Part shown: one piece after another, positions 1 to 6,375 of the stretch | Layout of the letters: each line of letters begins with the position of its first letter | Numbering within the stretch: position 1 is the stretch's first letter | NCBI GenBank assembly: GCA_964429265.1 | Contig: CAYSBK010000117.1 | Span: 1-7,839, forward strand | Length of the DNA stretch: 7,839 nt | Source: CAYSBK01 sp964429265 | GTDB lineage: Bacteria; Planctomycetota; Phycisphaerae; Sedimentisphaerales; Anaerobacaceae | Direction: 5' to 3' | The notes under the pieces: model-generated | Database searches by the model: none | What the model was told of the DNA's origin: nothing | Seen by the model: the letters and a program-made list of their open reading frames with translations, nothing else | Translations under genes and position numbers: made by a program

Positions 1-19
1 GCTGCCGGCAACATCTCAT
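1..19 (-). CDS. Possible 5' end of a gene running off the left edge
   Basis: An ATG on the minus strand at 19-17 begins the reading MRCCRQ before the window ends. It is preceded by GGAGGTGG (minus strand, 35-28), a near-perfect Shine-Dalgarno match. The gap is 8 nt counted from the last G, or 10 nt after GGAGGT, which is slightly long. Only six codons are visible, so no product can be named. The same reading frame is already open from 223, so the true start could lie further upstream. A second frame, carrying ATG at 14-12, is also open to the edge. This is a hint of a gene, not a firm call. Confidence 0.25.
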
Positions 20-215
20 AAGAAAAACCACCTCCGAGAAAGCATCGTCCTCCAGGAATCGTATCGGCCCGATGAAGGCCCAAGCAAAACCTTTGGTCCC
101 TTTTGAGCAGATTGTAGCGTACCTTGTAGCCGGGGTTGGTGCAAAAATTGCGCCGGCATAAGCGACGTTCGCGGGGCTGGTTTTCCGCTGTGCCACCGTA
201 TGCTGTGGTCCCGGC

Positions 216-560
216 TCAGCAAGTCAGGTGCAGGGCTGCTGCAACGTTTATCCCCTGTGACTGAAGCTCATTGAACCGTGCCACCGCCGCCGGGGTGTCC
301 AGAACTTCCGCCTTTATGCCGGCTTGCTGCAGCGCCGTGAGCGTGCTTTCCGGCACCTGCATCATTGCCGAGGCACCGCAGCCGATGACCAGTACCGAAG
401 GCCCGGCCTCGAGGACCGCTTCGAGGTCGTGCAGGTCAAGCCGGTGACCCTGTTTTCGCCACCAGCCGGCGTGTACCCTGCCGGCGCATATAATCACGTC
501 TTCCTGGTACTCGGCCCCGTCAATAACAATTCGGCCGAACTGATATGACTCGATGACCAT
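216..560 (-). CDS. Mth938-like domain protein (DUF498/DUF598 family)
   Basis: This encodes a 114-residue cytoplasmic protein of the Mth938/DUF498 family, whose eukaryotic relative NDUFAF3 is a complex I assembly factor. The bacterial and archaeal role is unknown, so no biochemical function is claimed. Visible family hallmarks are an N-terminal beta-rich part (SYQFGRIVIDG, then the segment VIICAGRVHAGWWRK), the central VLVIGCGASAMMQVPESTL segment around residues 57-75, where relatives usually read VLVIGTG, and the C-terminal AAALHLTC, very typical of the family. I chose ATG 560 because GCGAGG lies 7 nt upstream. The open frame extends 17 codons further but without a ribosome binding site or conserved residues. 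It is the last recognisable gene of the left-running block, 69 bp after the RbsD-like gene. It may be a cotranscribed passenger not linked to sugar metabolism. Confidence 0.86.
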   Translation of the reverse strand: MVIESYQFGRIVIDGAEYQEDVIICAGRVHAGWWRKQGHRLDLHDLEAVLEAGPSVLVIGCGASAMMQVPESTLTALQQAGIKAEVLDTPAAVARFNELQSQGINVAAALHLTC

Positions 561-578
561 AACACTACCTCGCCGAAC

Positions 579-596
579 CGGTTGGCCGTCCAACCG
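579..596. repeat. Perfect 7-bp inverted repeat between two genes
   Basis: CGGTTGG, CCGT, CCAACCG forms a perfect 7-bp stem with a 4-nt loop. It lies between the stop of the RbsD-like gene and the start of the Mth938-like gene, 18 nt upstream of the latter's ATG. There is no T-run on either side, so it is not an obvious intrinsic terminator. It could be an mRNA hairpin that protects the upstream transcript or tunes translation of the next gene, or it could be chance. Confidence 0.5.
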
Positions 597-629
597 ATTC
601 ACCACAACCAACTTGTTACCACGCCGACG

Positions 630-1175
630 CTACCGCTTCATAGACCGGCGTAGTTCCTGCTCTGATTGGGGGTCCCAGTAGCCGCAGTCCAGCTCTATGA
701 ATACCGAGGTGTAAGGGATGGTAAGATTAGTCTTGAGGATCAAGATATTGAACAGCTTGGCTGCCTCGTCGAGTTTCACAATCAATTGCTCGTGCGGGAC
801 GTACTTCGTGGGGTGGCCGGCGATCAGCTCAGCCAGCCGCTTTCGATAAGCCTCGACGCCGGCGACCTTGACGTACTTGAGTTCCTCGTCGAGATAAACC
901 TTTGCCCGGACGTGCGGGGCCGAATCCACCGCCTTCAGCACGGCCTCAACCACCTCGAAATGGTCGGCCTCGGTGGCGATGGTTTCTATACCCGCCCGGC
1001 TCTGGGCCGGGTATGCCGAGTCGGCGATGACAATCCAGTTGCGATGGCCAAGCAAAGGCAATTGCCCGGCAAGCTCATCACGCCATTTTGGTCCGGCGCA
1101 CCCGCCGAGACCGCCAAGCAGCACCGCGACAACCGACCACACAAGCATCCGGCGTGCCATAATTGCGTTCAACAT
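630..1175 (-). CDS. RbsD/FucU-like sugar pyranase (mutarotase) domain lipoprotein
   Basis: This is a 181-residue protein with an N-terminal lipoprotein signal (hydrophobic residues 10-24, then GLGGC with Cys26 as the lipidation site). The mature part resembles RbsD/FucU, enzymes that interconvert pyranose and furanose forms or anomers of ribose and fucose. Shared features, against E. coli RbsD from memory: LLGHRNWIVIADSAYP at 41-56, with His44 and Asp52 spaced as RbsD His20 and Asp28; PHEQL at 127-131, with His128 like RbsD His106; and the C-terminal PYTSVFIELDCGYW, with Tyr155 like Tyr120. The Asn after that Tyr in RbsD is Ser157 here. RbsD is about 140 residues and cytosolic, so the extra length is mainly the export signal and short extensions. 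The ATG at 1175 is supported by AAAGGG 7 nt upstream. The gene starts 36 bp after the GH116 stop, so it is probably cotranscribed. The actual substrate is unknown. Confidence 0.72.
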   Translation of the reverse strand: MLNAIMARRMLVWSVVAVLLGGLGGCAGPKWRDELAGQLPLLGHRNWIVIADSAYPAQSRAGIETIATEADHFEVVEAVLKAVDSAPHVRAKVYLDEELKYVKVAGVEAYRKRLAELIAGHPTKYVPHEQLIVKLDEAAKLFNILILKTNLTIPYTSVFIELDCGYWDPQSEQELRRSMKR

Positions 1176-1211
1176 AGTTATGCCCTTTGTCCGTTAACCT
1201 GTCAAGACAGC

Positions 1212-3881
1212 CTAAAACCGCATTTCCACCTGCAGCACCCTGCCGGGTTCCGCCACAACCGCCCGTTCAAGTTTGACCGCAAGCATCTTGTCGGCATCCC
1301 AGTGTTCACCTGAAGCGGGCTGGACCGTTGCGTTTATGGTTTCACCGCCTATGGCGGCGCCGAGGCTTTTGACCCGGCGGTACTTCTTTGCGTGGATCAT
1401 AGCAACCGGCAGTTTGCCTTTGAGCACCTCAACCCCTATGACGTGCCTGTTTTCCGTAACCCGCTGCGAAACCACGCCCCAGCCGGAACCGACGCTGAAG
1501 AACACCTTAAAGTCCTTCTCGTAAACCTGTGGTACAAGCCGGAGCATTTTTTCCGGTGCCGAATATCTGAAACCCGACAATGCCAGCATCGCACCGTAAT
1601 TCGCCAGCGACCGAATGTAGTGGTTGCCCCATTCGAACTCGCAGTAAGGGTTGCGTTTCTTGCCGTCGAACCGGTCTCGAATCGACTTTATTACGGTAAG
1701 GCCTTCGAGGAGATAGCCTTCGTAGAGCATATTGACGGCGGCCTGGTATTCATAGCCTATCTGCGTTTCGTCGCAGTACAGCAACGGCTTGGCAGGCCGG
1801 CCGCCTCTCGGCCAGCAGGCTATCAACAGACCCCCTTCGCCGTCGAGTGAGTACACGCGATTCGTGTTGATTCGGTCGTAAGAGTCGGGCACGTAGTTAT
1901 ATTTGAAAAGTGAAGCGGCGGCCTTGTGAATGTTTTGCCGTCTGTAAATATCCTCCAGGCCCAACATCCGCGCGTAGAGCTGGCCGTGTATCTGCTCCGA
2001 AATACTGCCCGAGCCGAGCTGGTATGCAGCAGATACCGGCAGCATCTGGTGATAATACTCCCCGTTGAACAATTTTTCGTCGGAAAGCTTCTTGCCCGAT
2101 TCGAATACGCGGCGGTATTCTGCGGCCGCTGCAGTGTCGCCCATATACCGTGCCATTCGTTCGCCGGCCAGCAGCGCCGCCTGGTAAAGGCTGCCGCACA
2201 TCGTCTCGGGCGTCTTGAAGTCCAAGTCCAGCGTGTTGTGATGGCTGCCTTCAAGAAGGCCGTCACGGTCCTTGTCCCAGGCGACCCAGGCGTATTCGAG
2301 GGCCTTTTTGGCCTTGGGCCAGACCTTGCGCAGCCAGGCATCGTCGCCGCTTATCTGCCACTCGCGATAGACCTGGCAGACCTGCCCGAGCTGGCCGTCG
2401 GCGGCCGACTGAAAACCGCTGTTCTGTTTTACCTTCGCGCCGGGGCCGACGGGCATACGGTAAATGACCGCGCCGTCGGATTCGCGCAAGCCGTTGAACA
2501 GGAAGTTTTCCAGCATCGAGCGTTGGAGGTCGGGAAAGAGATAGGCGATCGCCTGCTGGTAATTCCAGACGTGATTGCACGTGCCGTAGCCCAGCCTCTT
2601 TTTCAGGTGACATCCTTCCCAGCCGTACAGAGTGCCGTCGGGATAACGCACGACCGTTGTTGACCGCAGTATGCAAAGCTGGCTTGAAACGGCTTCCAAA
2701 ACCACGCCGGGCAGCGTGCTCGAAAACAACGCCTGTTGGAAAAGCCGGGTATCCCCTTCCAGGCGTTGAAGGTTCGCAATGGTATGCCGGGCGACATCCA
2801 ACGCATTTTTCCACTGAGTCGCGTAGTAGTTTCTCCAGAACACCTCGTCTGGTCCGCCCCATCCTCGCGGCACCCCTATGGTCGGGAAGTACCATCCCAG
2901 CACAAAGGGCACCGTCCGTTTCTGGCCGGCCGACAGCGTCATTCGAATGCCGATTGAACCGACCTTGGAGTTATCGTCGCCGGCGGGCTTCGGCTCGGCG
3001 GCGGCCGCGACCTGCGTTTTCTCGGTGACAGGTTCGCCGACATCGTCGAAGCACCCGGTTGTTGCGAAAGTATTCACAAAATGCTGTAAACACATAAAGT
3101 TATTCTTCCAGCTGCCGCTGCCGCGCCAGTTTTGCTGCCAGGTCGTTACCGCCGCGGGTGTCGCCACAACCATCGAGTTTCCGCCTTCCTTGCCTTCGTG
3201 CATATACAGCGCGGAGAAGCCCGGCTCGCGGATAACTTGGTTGTACTTGCCGGCCCGGTTCTGGACGTTCACGGCAAGGACCAGTTCCACCTGCTTGTCG
3301 GTGGGATTGGTCAGCGTGATGTTCAGAATCGCCGCCGGCAACGATGATTCGCGCGAGTTGCCCGGAATAAACGGACTCCATCCCTCGATGACCGCCTGAA
3401 CGGGTACCTTTTCATCTTCCAGATATACCTTGGCAAACGGAAACCTGCCCTCAAATCGGCAATGCCTCATCCGCGGAAGGCCGGGCGCCTCGGTCTGTTC
3501 AGGACCTATGGGATCGGCAAGACGTCCTCGCCACTGACCTTCCAGCACCTTGAAGACCGGCTTTTCGCCGTCGGCCTTTGCCCAGAGTGAAAAAAACGTG
3601 AACTTCGGCTGGTAGCCTTTGTTGGGCTTATTGAAAATCTCCCAGTCCACGAGCTTGCCGGTTCCGGCAAGACTTATGCTGCCGCTGCCTATCCCGCCCA
3701 TCAGGAAAGCGACAAGGTTCAGATTGTCGCCCTGGTAAGTGGTGCGGGGCTTTCTGTCGAGAAGTTCCGCAGGGGTGTAAGGCAGCTCTTTAACGGGCTG
3801 GTATTGCCCGGCCCGTGCAGTGACGGCTGCCAGGACAAGCATCACCGTCCCACAAAGCCAAACGCCAGGTCTTTTACCCAT
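1212..3881 (-). CDS. Secreted GH116 family glycoside hydrolase (GBA2-like beta-glucosidase)
   Basis: This 889-residue protein belongs to GH116, retaining beta-glycosidases related to human bile-acid beta-glucosidase GBA2; known members act on beta-glucosides, beta-xylosides or glucosylceramide. Residues 1-24 form a Sec signal peptide ending ARA, so it should act outside the cytoplasmic membrane. The GBA2_N beta-sandwich spans roughly 50-340, with GGIGSGSISLAGTGKLVDWE at 62-81. The (alpha/alpha)6 catalytic domain (DUF608) follows at about 380-775. Glu422 in GWEGC is the likely nucleophile and Asp552 in HHNTLD the likely acid/base; their 130-residue spacing resembles that recalled for Sulfolobus SSO1353. 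NHVWNYQQAIAYLFPDLQRS at 436-455 is also typical, and Glu748 and Arg757 match substrate-binding positions of TxGH116. A beta-rich tail of about 110 residues ends the protein. ATG 3881 follows GTGAGG by 7 nt. The gene starts 37 bp after the SDR stop. The exact substrate cannot be read from sequence. Confidence 0.9.
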   Translation of the reverse strand: MGKRPGVWLCGTVMLVLAAVTARAGQYQPVKELPYTPAELLDRKPRTTYQGDNLNLVAFLMGGIGSGSISLAGTGKLVDWEIFNKPNKGYQPKFTFFSLWAKADGEKPVFKVLEGQWRGRLADPIGPEQTEAPGLPRMRHCRFEGRFPFAKVYLEDEKVPVQAVIEGWSPFIPGNSRESSLPAAILNITLTNPTDKQVELVLAVNVQNRAGKYNQVIREPGFSALYMHEGKEGGNSMVVATPAAVTTWQQNWRGSGSWKNNFMCLQHFVNTFATTGCFDDVGEPVTEKTQVAAAAEPKPAGDDNSKVGSIGIRMTLSAGQKRTVPFVLGWYFPTIGVPRGWGGPDEVFWRNYYATQWKNALDVARHTIANLQRLEGDTRLFQQALFSSTLPGVVLEAVSSQLCILRSTTVVRYPDGTLYGWEGCHLKKRLGYGTCNHVWNYQQAIAYLFPDLQRSMLENFLFNGLRESDGAVIYRMPVGPGAKVKQNSGFQSAADGQLGQVCQVYREWQISGDDAWLRKVWPKAKKALEYAWVAWDKDRDGLLEGSHHNTLDLDFKTPETMCGSLYQAALLAGERMARYMGDTAAAAEYRRVFESGKKLSDEKLFNGEYYHQMLPVSAAYQLGSGSISEQIHGQLYARMLGLEDIYRRQNIHKAAASLFKYNYVPDSYDRINTNRVYSLDGEGGLLIACWPRGGRPAKPLLYCDETQIGYEYQAAVNMLYEGYLLEGLTVIKSIRDRFDGKKRNPYCEFEWGNHYIRSLANYGAMLALSGFRYSAPEKMLRLVPQVYEKDFKVFFSVGSGWGVVSQRVTENRHVIGVEVLKGKLPVAMIHAKKYRRVKSLGAAIGGETINATVQPASGEHWDADKMLAVKLERAVVAEPGRVLQVEMRF

Positions 3882-3918
3882 AGTTGAACCTCACTTGTTC
3901 AATACAACACTGTGCACG

Positions 3919-4683
3919 TTATGCCCGCATATAAAAGCCGCCGTTGACGGCGATATACTCGCCGGTTATGAAACCCGCCGCCTCGTTGCTTGCCAGGAAC
4001 AGTATGGCTTTCGCAACGTCCTCGGCCGTGCCGTTTCTGCCGAGGGGCGTTCGCTCAGCAAACGACCTGACGAACTCCGGCGTGCTGAACTTGTCGTGGA
4101 ACGGCGTCTCAATCAGGCCCGGCGCGACGTTGTTCACGCGAATGCCGTATCTGGCGAAATCCCTGGCCATACCCATGGTCAAAGTGGCAACCGCGCCTTT
4201 CGACGCACAGTATATTTCCGAGCCGTTGCCGCCGCCGGTGTGGCCTCCGACCGAGCCGATATTGATGATATTACCCCTCGATTTTTTCAGATACTCCAGC
4301 GCAGCCTGGCTGACCAGCACGATGCTTCGGACGTTGATGGCGTAAACCTCGTCGTGGTACTGCGGGGTGGCGGTCTCCAGGGACTGTCTTTTTACCATGG
4401 TCCCGGCGTTGTTGACGAGCACGTCGATGCCGCCGGCATATTCGGCGAACCGCCGAACCATATCGTCGATCTGCTTCTTGTCCCGTACGTCAGCCTGCAG
4501 CAGCACGCCGTCGCTATGTTGCTTGACGGCGGCAAGGGTCTTCTCGGCCCCCTGTTTCGACTGATTGTAGTGGACGCCCACCACCGAGCCCTGCCGGGCA
4601 AACATTATCGCCGCGGCAGCTCCGATGCCGCTGCTGGCACCGGTAACCAGCACCTTCTTAGCCTTGAGGTCCTCGTAAATCAT
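3919..4683 (-). CDS. SDR family NAD(P)-dependent oxidoreductase (FabG-like)
   Basis: This is a 254-residue classical short-chain dehydrogenase/reductase without a signal peptide, so cytoplasmic. The Rossmann nucleotide-binding motif TGASSGIG is at 14-21, the adenine-contacting Asp65-Val66 and NNAG (91-94) are present, and the catalytic tetrad is Asn117, Ser144, Tyr158, Lys162 (YCASK). The C-terminal TGEYIAVNGGF is typical of the FabG/glucose-1-dehydrogenase branch. The family reduces or oxidises carbonyl/hydroxyl pairs with NAD(H) or NADP(H); cofactor preference and substrate are not determined. Its place between a lyase-like protein and a GH116 glycosidase suggests a sugar or sugar-acid substrate rather than fatty acid synthesis. 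I chose ATG 4683 because GAAAGG lies 7 nt upstream; the frame extends to a GTG at 4704 that would place this Shine-Dalgarno inside the gene. It starts 50 bp after the PL2-like stop. Confidence 0.92.
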   Translation of the reverse strand: MIYEDLKAKKVLVTGASSGIGAAAAIMFARQGSVVGVHYNQSKQGAEKTLAAVKQHSDGVLLQADVRDKKQIDDMVRRFAEYAGGIDVLVNNAGTMVKRQSLETATPQYHDEVYAINVRSIVLVSQAALEYLKKSRGNIINIGSVGGHTGGGNGSEIYCASKGAVATLTMGMARDFARYGIRVNNVAPGLIETPFHDKFSTPEFVRSFAERTPLGRNGTAEDVAKAILFLASNEAAGFITGEYIAVNGGFYMRA

Positions 4684-4733
4684 AAGCGAACCTTTCTTCA
4701 GCACCGTTCAGTTGGCTTCTCGTTTTTCGCTCC

Positions 4734-6242
4734 TCACCGATGGTTATACACAGTCAAAAGCTTCCGCTCCGGCAGATTCTGTGCGGCCCACACATTGAGC
4801 AGTGCCGCCATCAAATCGTCCCCCCCGGTAATGGTTTCATAGTGGTTATGCTTGGAACTGGCTTTCGGCAGCGGGCTGGTGTCGTCGAAGAAGATCTCGA
4901 CCGCCTGCCTGGCAAAATAGTCCGCTCGGTCGAGATAGTACTGTCGGCCCGTCAGCCTGTATGCAGCGAGCATAAGAAAGATTGCATCGGCCATTGAGCC
5001 GGGATACAGCGTAATTGCCAGATTAGGCTCGGTGTAGAGATAACGCGACGCCGCATCAAGCACAAGCCGAGCGTACCCCGGAAGCCCCACCTGCTGGTAG
5101 CGCAGGTAGCACTGCATAGCCACCTGTGCATCGGTGGCCTTGCCGTAGCCTGTCGCCCATATTTTCGTATCCGTCCAGGGACCTTCGGTCAGCCGTTTCA
5201 GGGTGGCGACGTTGGCACCGGCCACGAAGCCCCGCCCCACCGGGTCAAACTCGTGCTCAAGAGAAATAAAGACCCTATCGGTCTTGAATGCCCGCTCACG
5301 CATTTTACGAGCCAGTTTCTCCGGAACTTTCTCGGCTGCATCCCAGAGGTCTGTTGCCAGCGACAGGTTGCTCTCCGGCCACATAATATGGATGCGGTGA
5401 GGATTCGTCGAGCAGGGAATCGCACCGGTATCCGGGTGGCTGGTTCGCTCGTAATGGTCCACCAAAGTCTCAATGGCCTTGAGAAATACCGGGTCTTTGG
5501 TTCTCTCGTAAGCCTCGGCCCAGGTTGCGATATAGAAGCCACCGTGGCGCGGATAGCCGTTGTTGATGCCGGTGCCGTGCCTGACCCACTTGGCATGCCG
5601 CGAAAAATCCCCGCTGTGCTCGTGGATCTGATGGTCCCACAATCCCCGCGCGAACTTCGTGCAAGCCTGTGGCGCCAGCTTGAACGAGCGATCCCACAGC
5701 ACCCAGGGCCCGTAAAACTCATGCGGCCCTTCATCTCCGCCCCTGCCGGCTACATAATCTTCCTTGAACCCCCACGACAGGTGCTCTCCCCATGCCATCA
5801 GTCCCGTGGCCGGGCTCTGGCAATGCTTGAAAAAGTATGTAAGCGCCGCATCGGCCGCCTTGGCATAATGCCGATCGCCCGTTACCTCGCTAAGGGCATA
5901 AAGCACCTGGTACAGGTCCTGGTCGTGGAAAACGTTCGCTCCCGTTGTCGAGCGGTCGCCGTTGCGGATGCCCTGTATGTTTGGCGGACGAGTCTCCGGC
6001 AGCGAAAGGCTCGAACGGTCCAGCGTCGAGGCAATCAGCGGCGAGTGAACCCTGCCGTAGCTGTCCCGGCCCTTCTGCAGCAGTGTATCGGCATAAGCTC
6101 GAACCATACCCAGGTAGTCAGGTCGTGAACTGATTTTCGCTGCGTCTGCACTGCTGCGACGGCCGCTTGTCGAGCAGCCTCCCACCAGGCTGGCCGGCAC
6201 ACACAGTACAAGTATTCCCGCAATCATTCGCGTTGCATTCAT
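4734..6242 (-). CDS. Lipoprotein resembling family 2 pectate lyases (PL2-like, alpha-barrel fold)
   Basis: This is a 502-residue protein with a lipoprotein signal (hydrophobic 6-19, LVGGC with Cys23). The rest is helical-hairpin sequence of an (alpha/alpha) barrel. It resembles PL2 pectate lyases (Pfam Pectate_lyase_2): GRDSYGRVHSPLIAST at 58-73, WGEHLSWGF at 151-159, HEFYGPWVLWDR at 174-185, GLWDHQI at 200-206, SRHAKW at 214-219. In Yersinia PL2A, from memory, His109, Glu130 and His172 bind the metal and Arg171 is the catalytic base. Here His154, Glu175, His216 and Arg215 show the same order with spacings 21 and 62 (PL2A 21 and 63). This suggests beta-elimination of an acidic glycan, but the exact substrate is unknown and another uronate polymer is possible. 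Enterobacterial PL2 enzymes are not usually lipoproteins. ATG 6242 has AAGGGG 6 nt upstream; a GTG at 6260 lacks one. It is the first gene after its own promoter. Confidence 0.7.
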   Translation of the reverse strand: MNATRMIAGILVLCVPASLVGGCSTSGRRSSADAAKISSRPDYLGMVRAYADTLLQKGRDSYGRVHSPLIASTLDRSSLSLPETRPPNIQGIRNGDRSTTGANVFHDQDLYQVLYALSEVTGDRHYAKAADAALTYFFKHCQSPATGLMAWGEHLSWGFKEDYVAGRGGDEGPHEFYGPWVLWDRSFKLAPQACTKFARGLWDHQIHEHSGDFSRHAKWVRHGTGINNGYPRHGGFYIATWAEAYERTKDPVFLKAIETLVDHYERTSHPDTGAIPCSTNPHRIHIMWPESNLSLATDLWDAAEKVPEKLARKMRERAFKTDRVFISLEHEFDPVGRGFVAGANVATLKRLTEGPWTDTKIWATGYGKATDAQVAMQCYLRYQQVGLPGYARLVLDAASRYLYTEPNLAITLYPGSMADAIFLMLAAYRLTGRQYYLDRADYFARQAVEIFFDDTSPLPKASSKHNHYETITGGDDLMAALLNVWAAQNLPERKLLTVYNHR

Positions 6243-6248
6243 ATTACA

Positions 6249-6254
6249 CCCCTT
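6249..6254 (-). promoter_or_regulatory. Ribosome binding site deciding the start of the PL2-like gene
   Basis: AAGGGG on the minus strand lies 6 nt before ATG 6242. A longer reading from GTG 6260 would bury this site inside the coding region and add MEKGCN before the signal peptide, so the shorter start is preferred. Confidence 0.75.
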
Positions 6255-6333
6255 TTCCACAACAGTTGACTGAAGCTTTCCCGGCGAAAAACACTATGCC
6301 GAGGTCAACAAATTCTGCGGCACACCGGCAGGC

Positions 6334-6361
6334 ATTTTAACGTCCGGGACTTCCCTGTCAA
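6334..6361 (-). promoter_or_regulatory. Sigma70-type promoter for the PL2-like operon
   Basis: On the minus strand, TTGACA (6361-6356) and TAAAAT (6339-6334) are separated by 16 bp. This is a perfect -35 and a -10 matching TATAAT at five of six positions. Transcription would start near 6327, giving a leader of about 85 nt to ATG 6242. The spacer holds the small inverted repeat GGGA-AG-TCCC (6355-6346), which could be an operator half-site pair but is short. The promoter begins only 14 bp past the stop of the NHL-propeller gene, in a 133-bp gap that shows no clear terminator. Confidence 0.72.
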
Positions 6362-6375
6362 CAACCGCCGCGCTG

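Noticed and set aside
139..155. Inverted repeat GGTGCAA-AAA-TTGCGCC as a terminator after the Mth938-like gene
   Set aside because: It has a G-T wobble, a tiny loop and no T-run after it on the minus strand.
16..222. Minus-strand open frame of 68 codons left of the Mth938-like gene
   Set aside because: It starts from a TTG that overlaps the end of the Mth938-like gene, has no ribosome binding site, and its basic, low-complexity reading resembles no family I know.
1823..2895. Overlapping alternative frames inside the GH116 gene (172 and 210 codons)
   Set aside because: They are rich in Arg, Pro and Ala, as expected of out-of-frame reading of GC-rich DNA, and the GH116 frame is continuous through them.
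3820..4842. Plus-strand open frame of 340 codons
   Set aside because: It lies antisense to the SDR gene and parts of both neighbours. The minus strand carries clear SDR motifs, and GC-rich coding DNA often leaves the opposite strand open.
5253..6128. Plus-strand open frame of 291 codons
   Set aside because: It is antisense to the PL2-like gene, whose minus-strand reading carries the signal peptide, ribosome binding site and family motifs.
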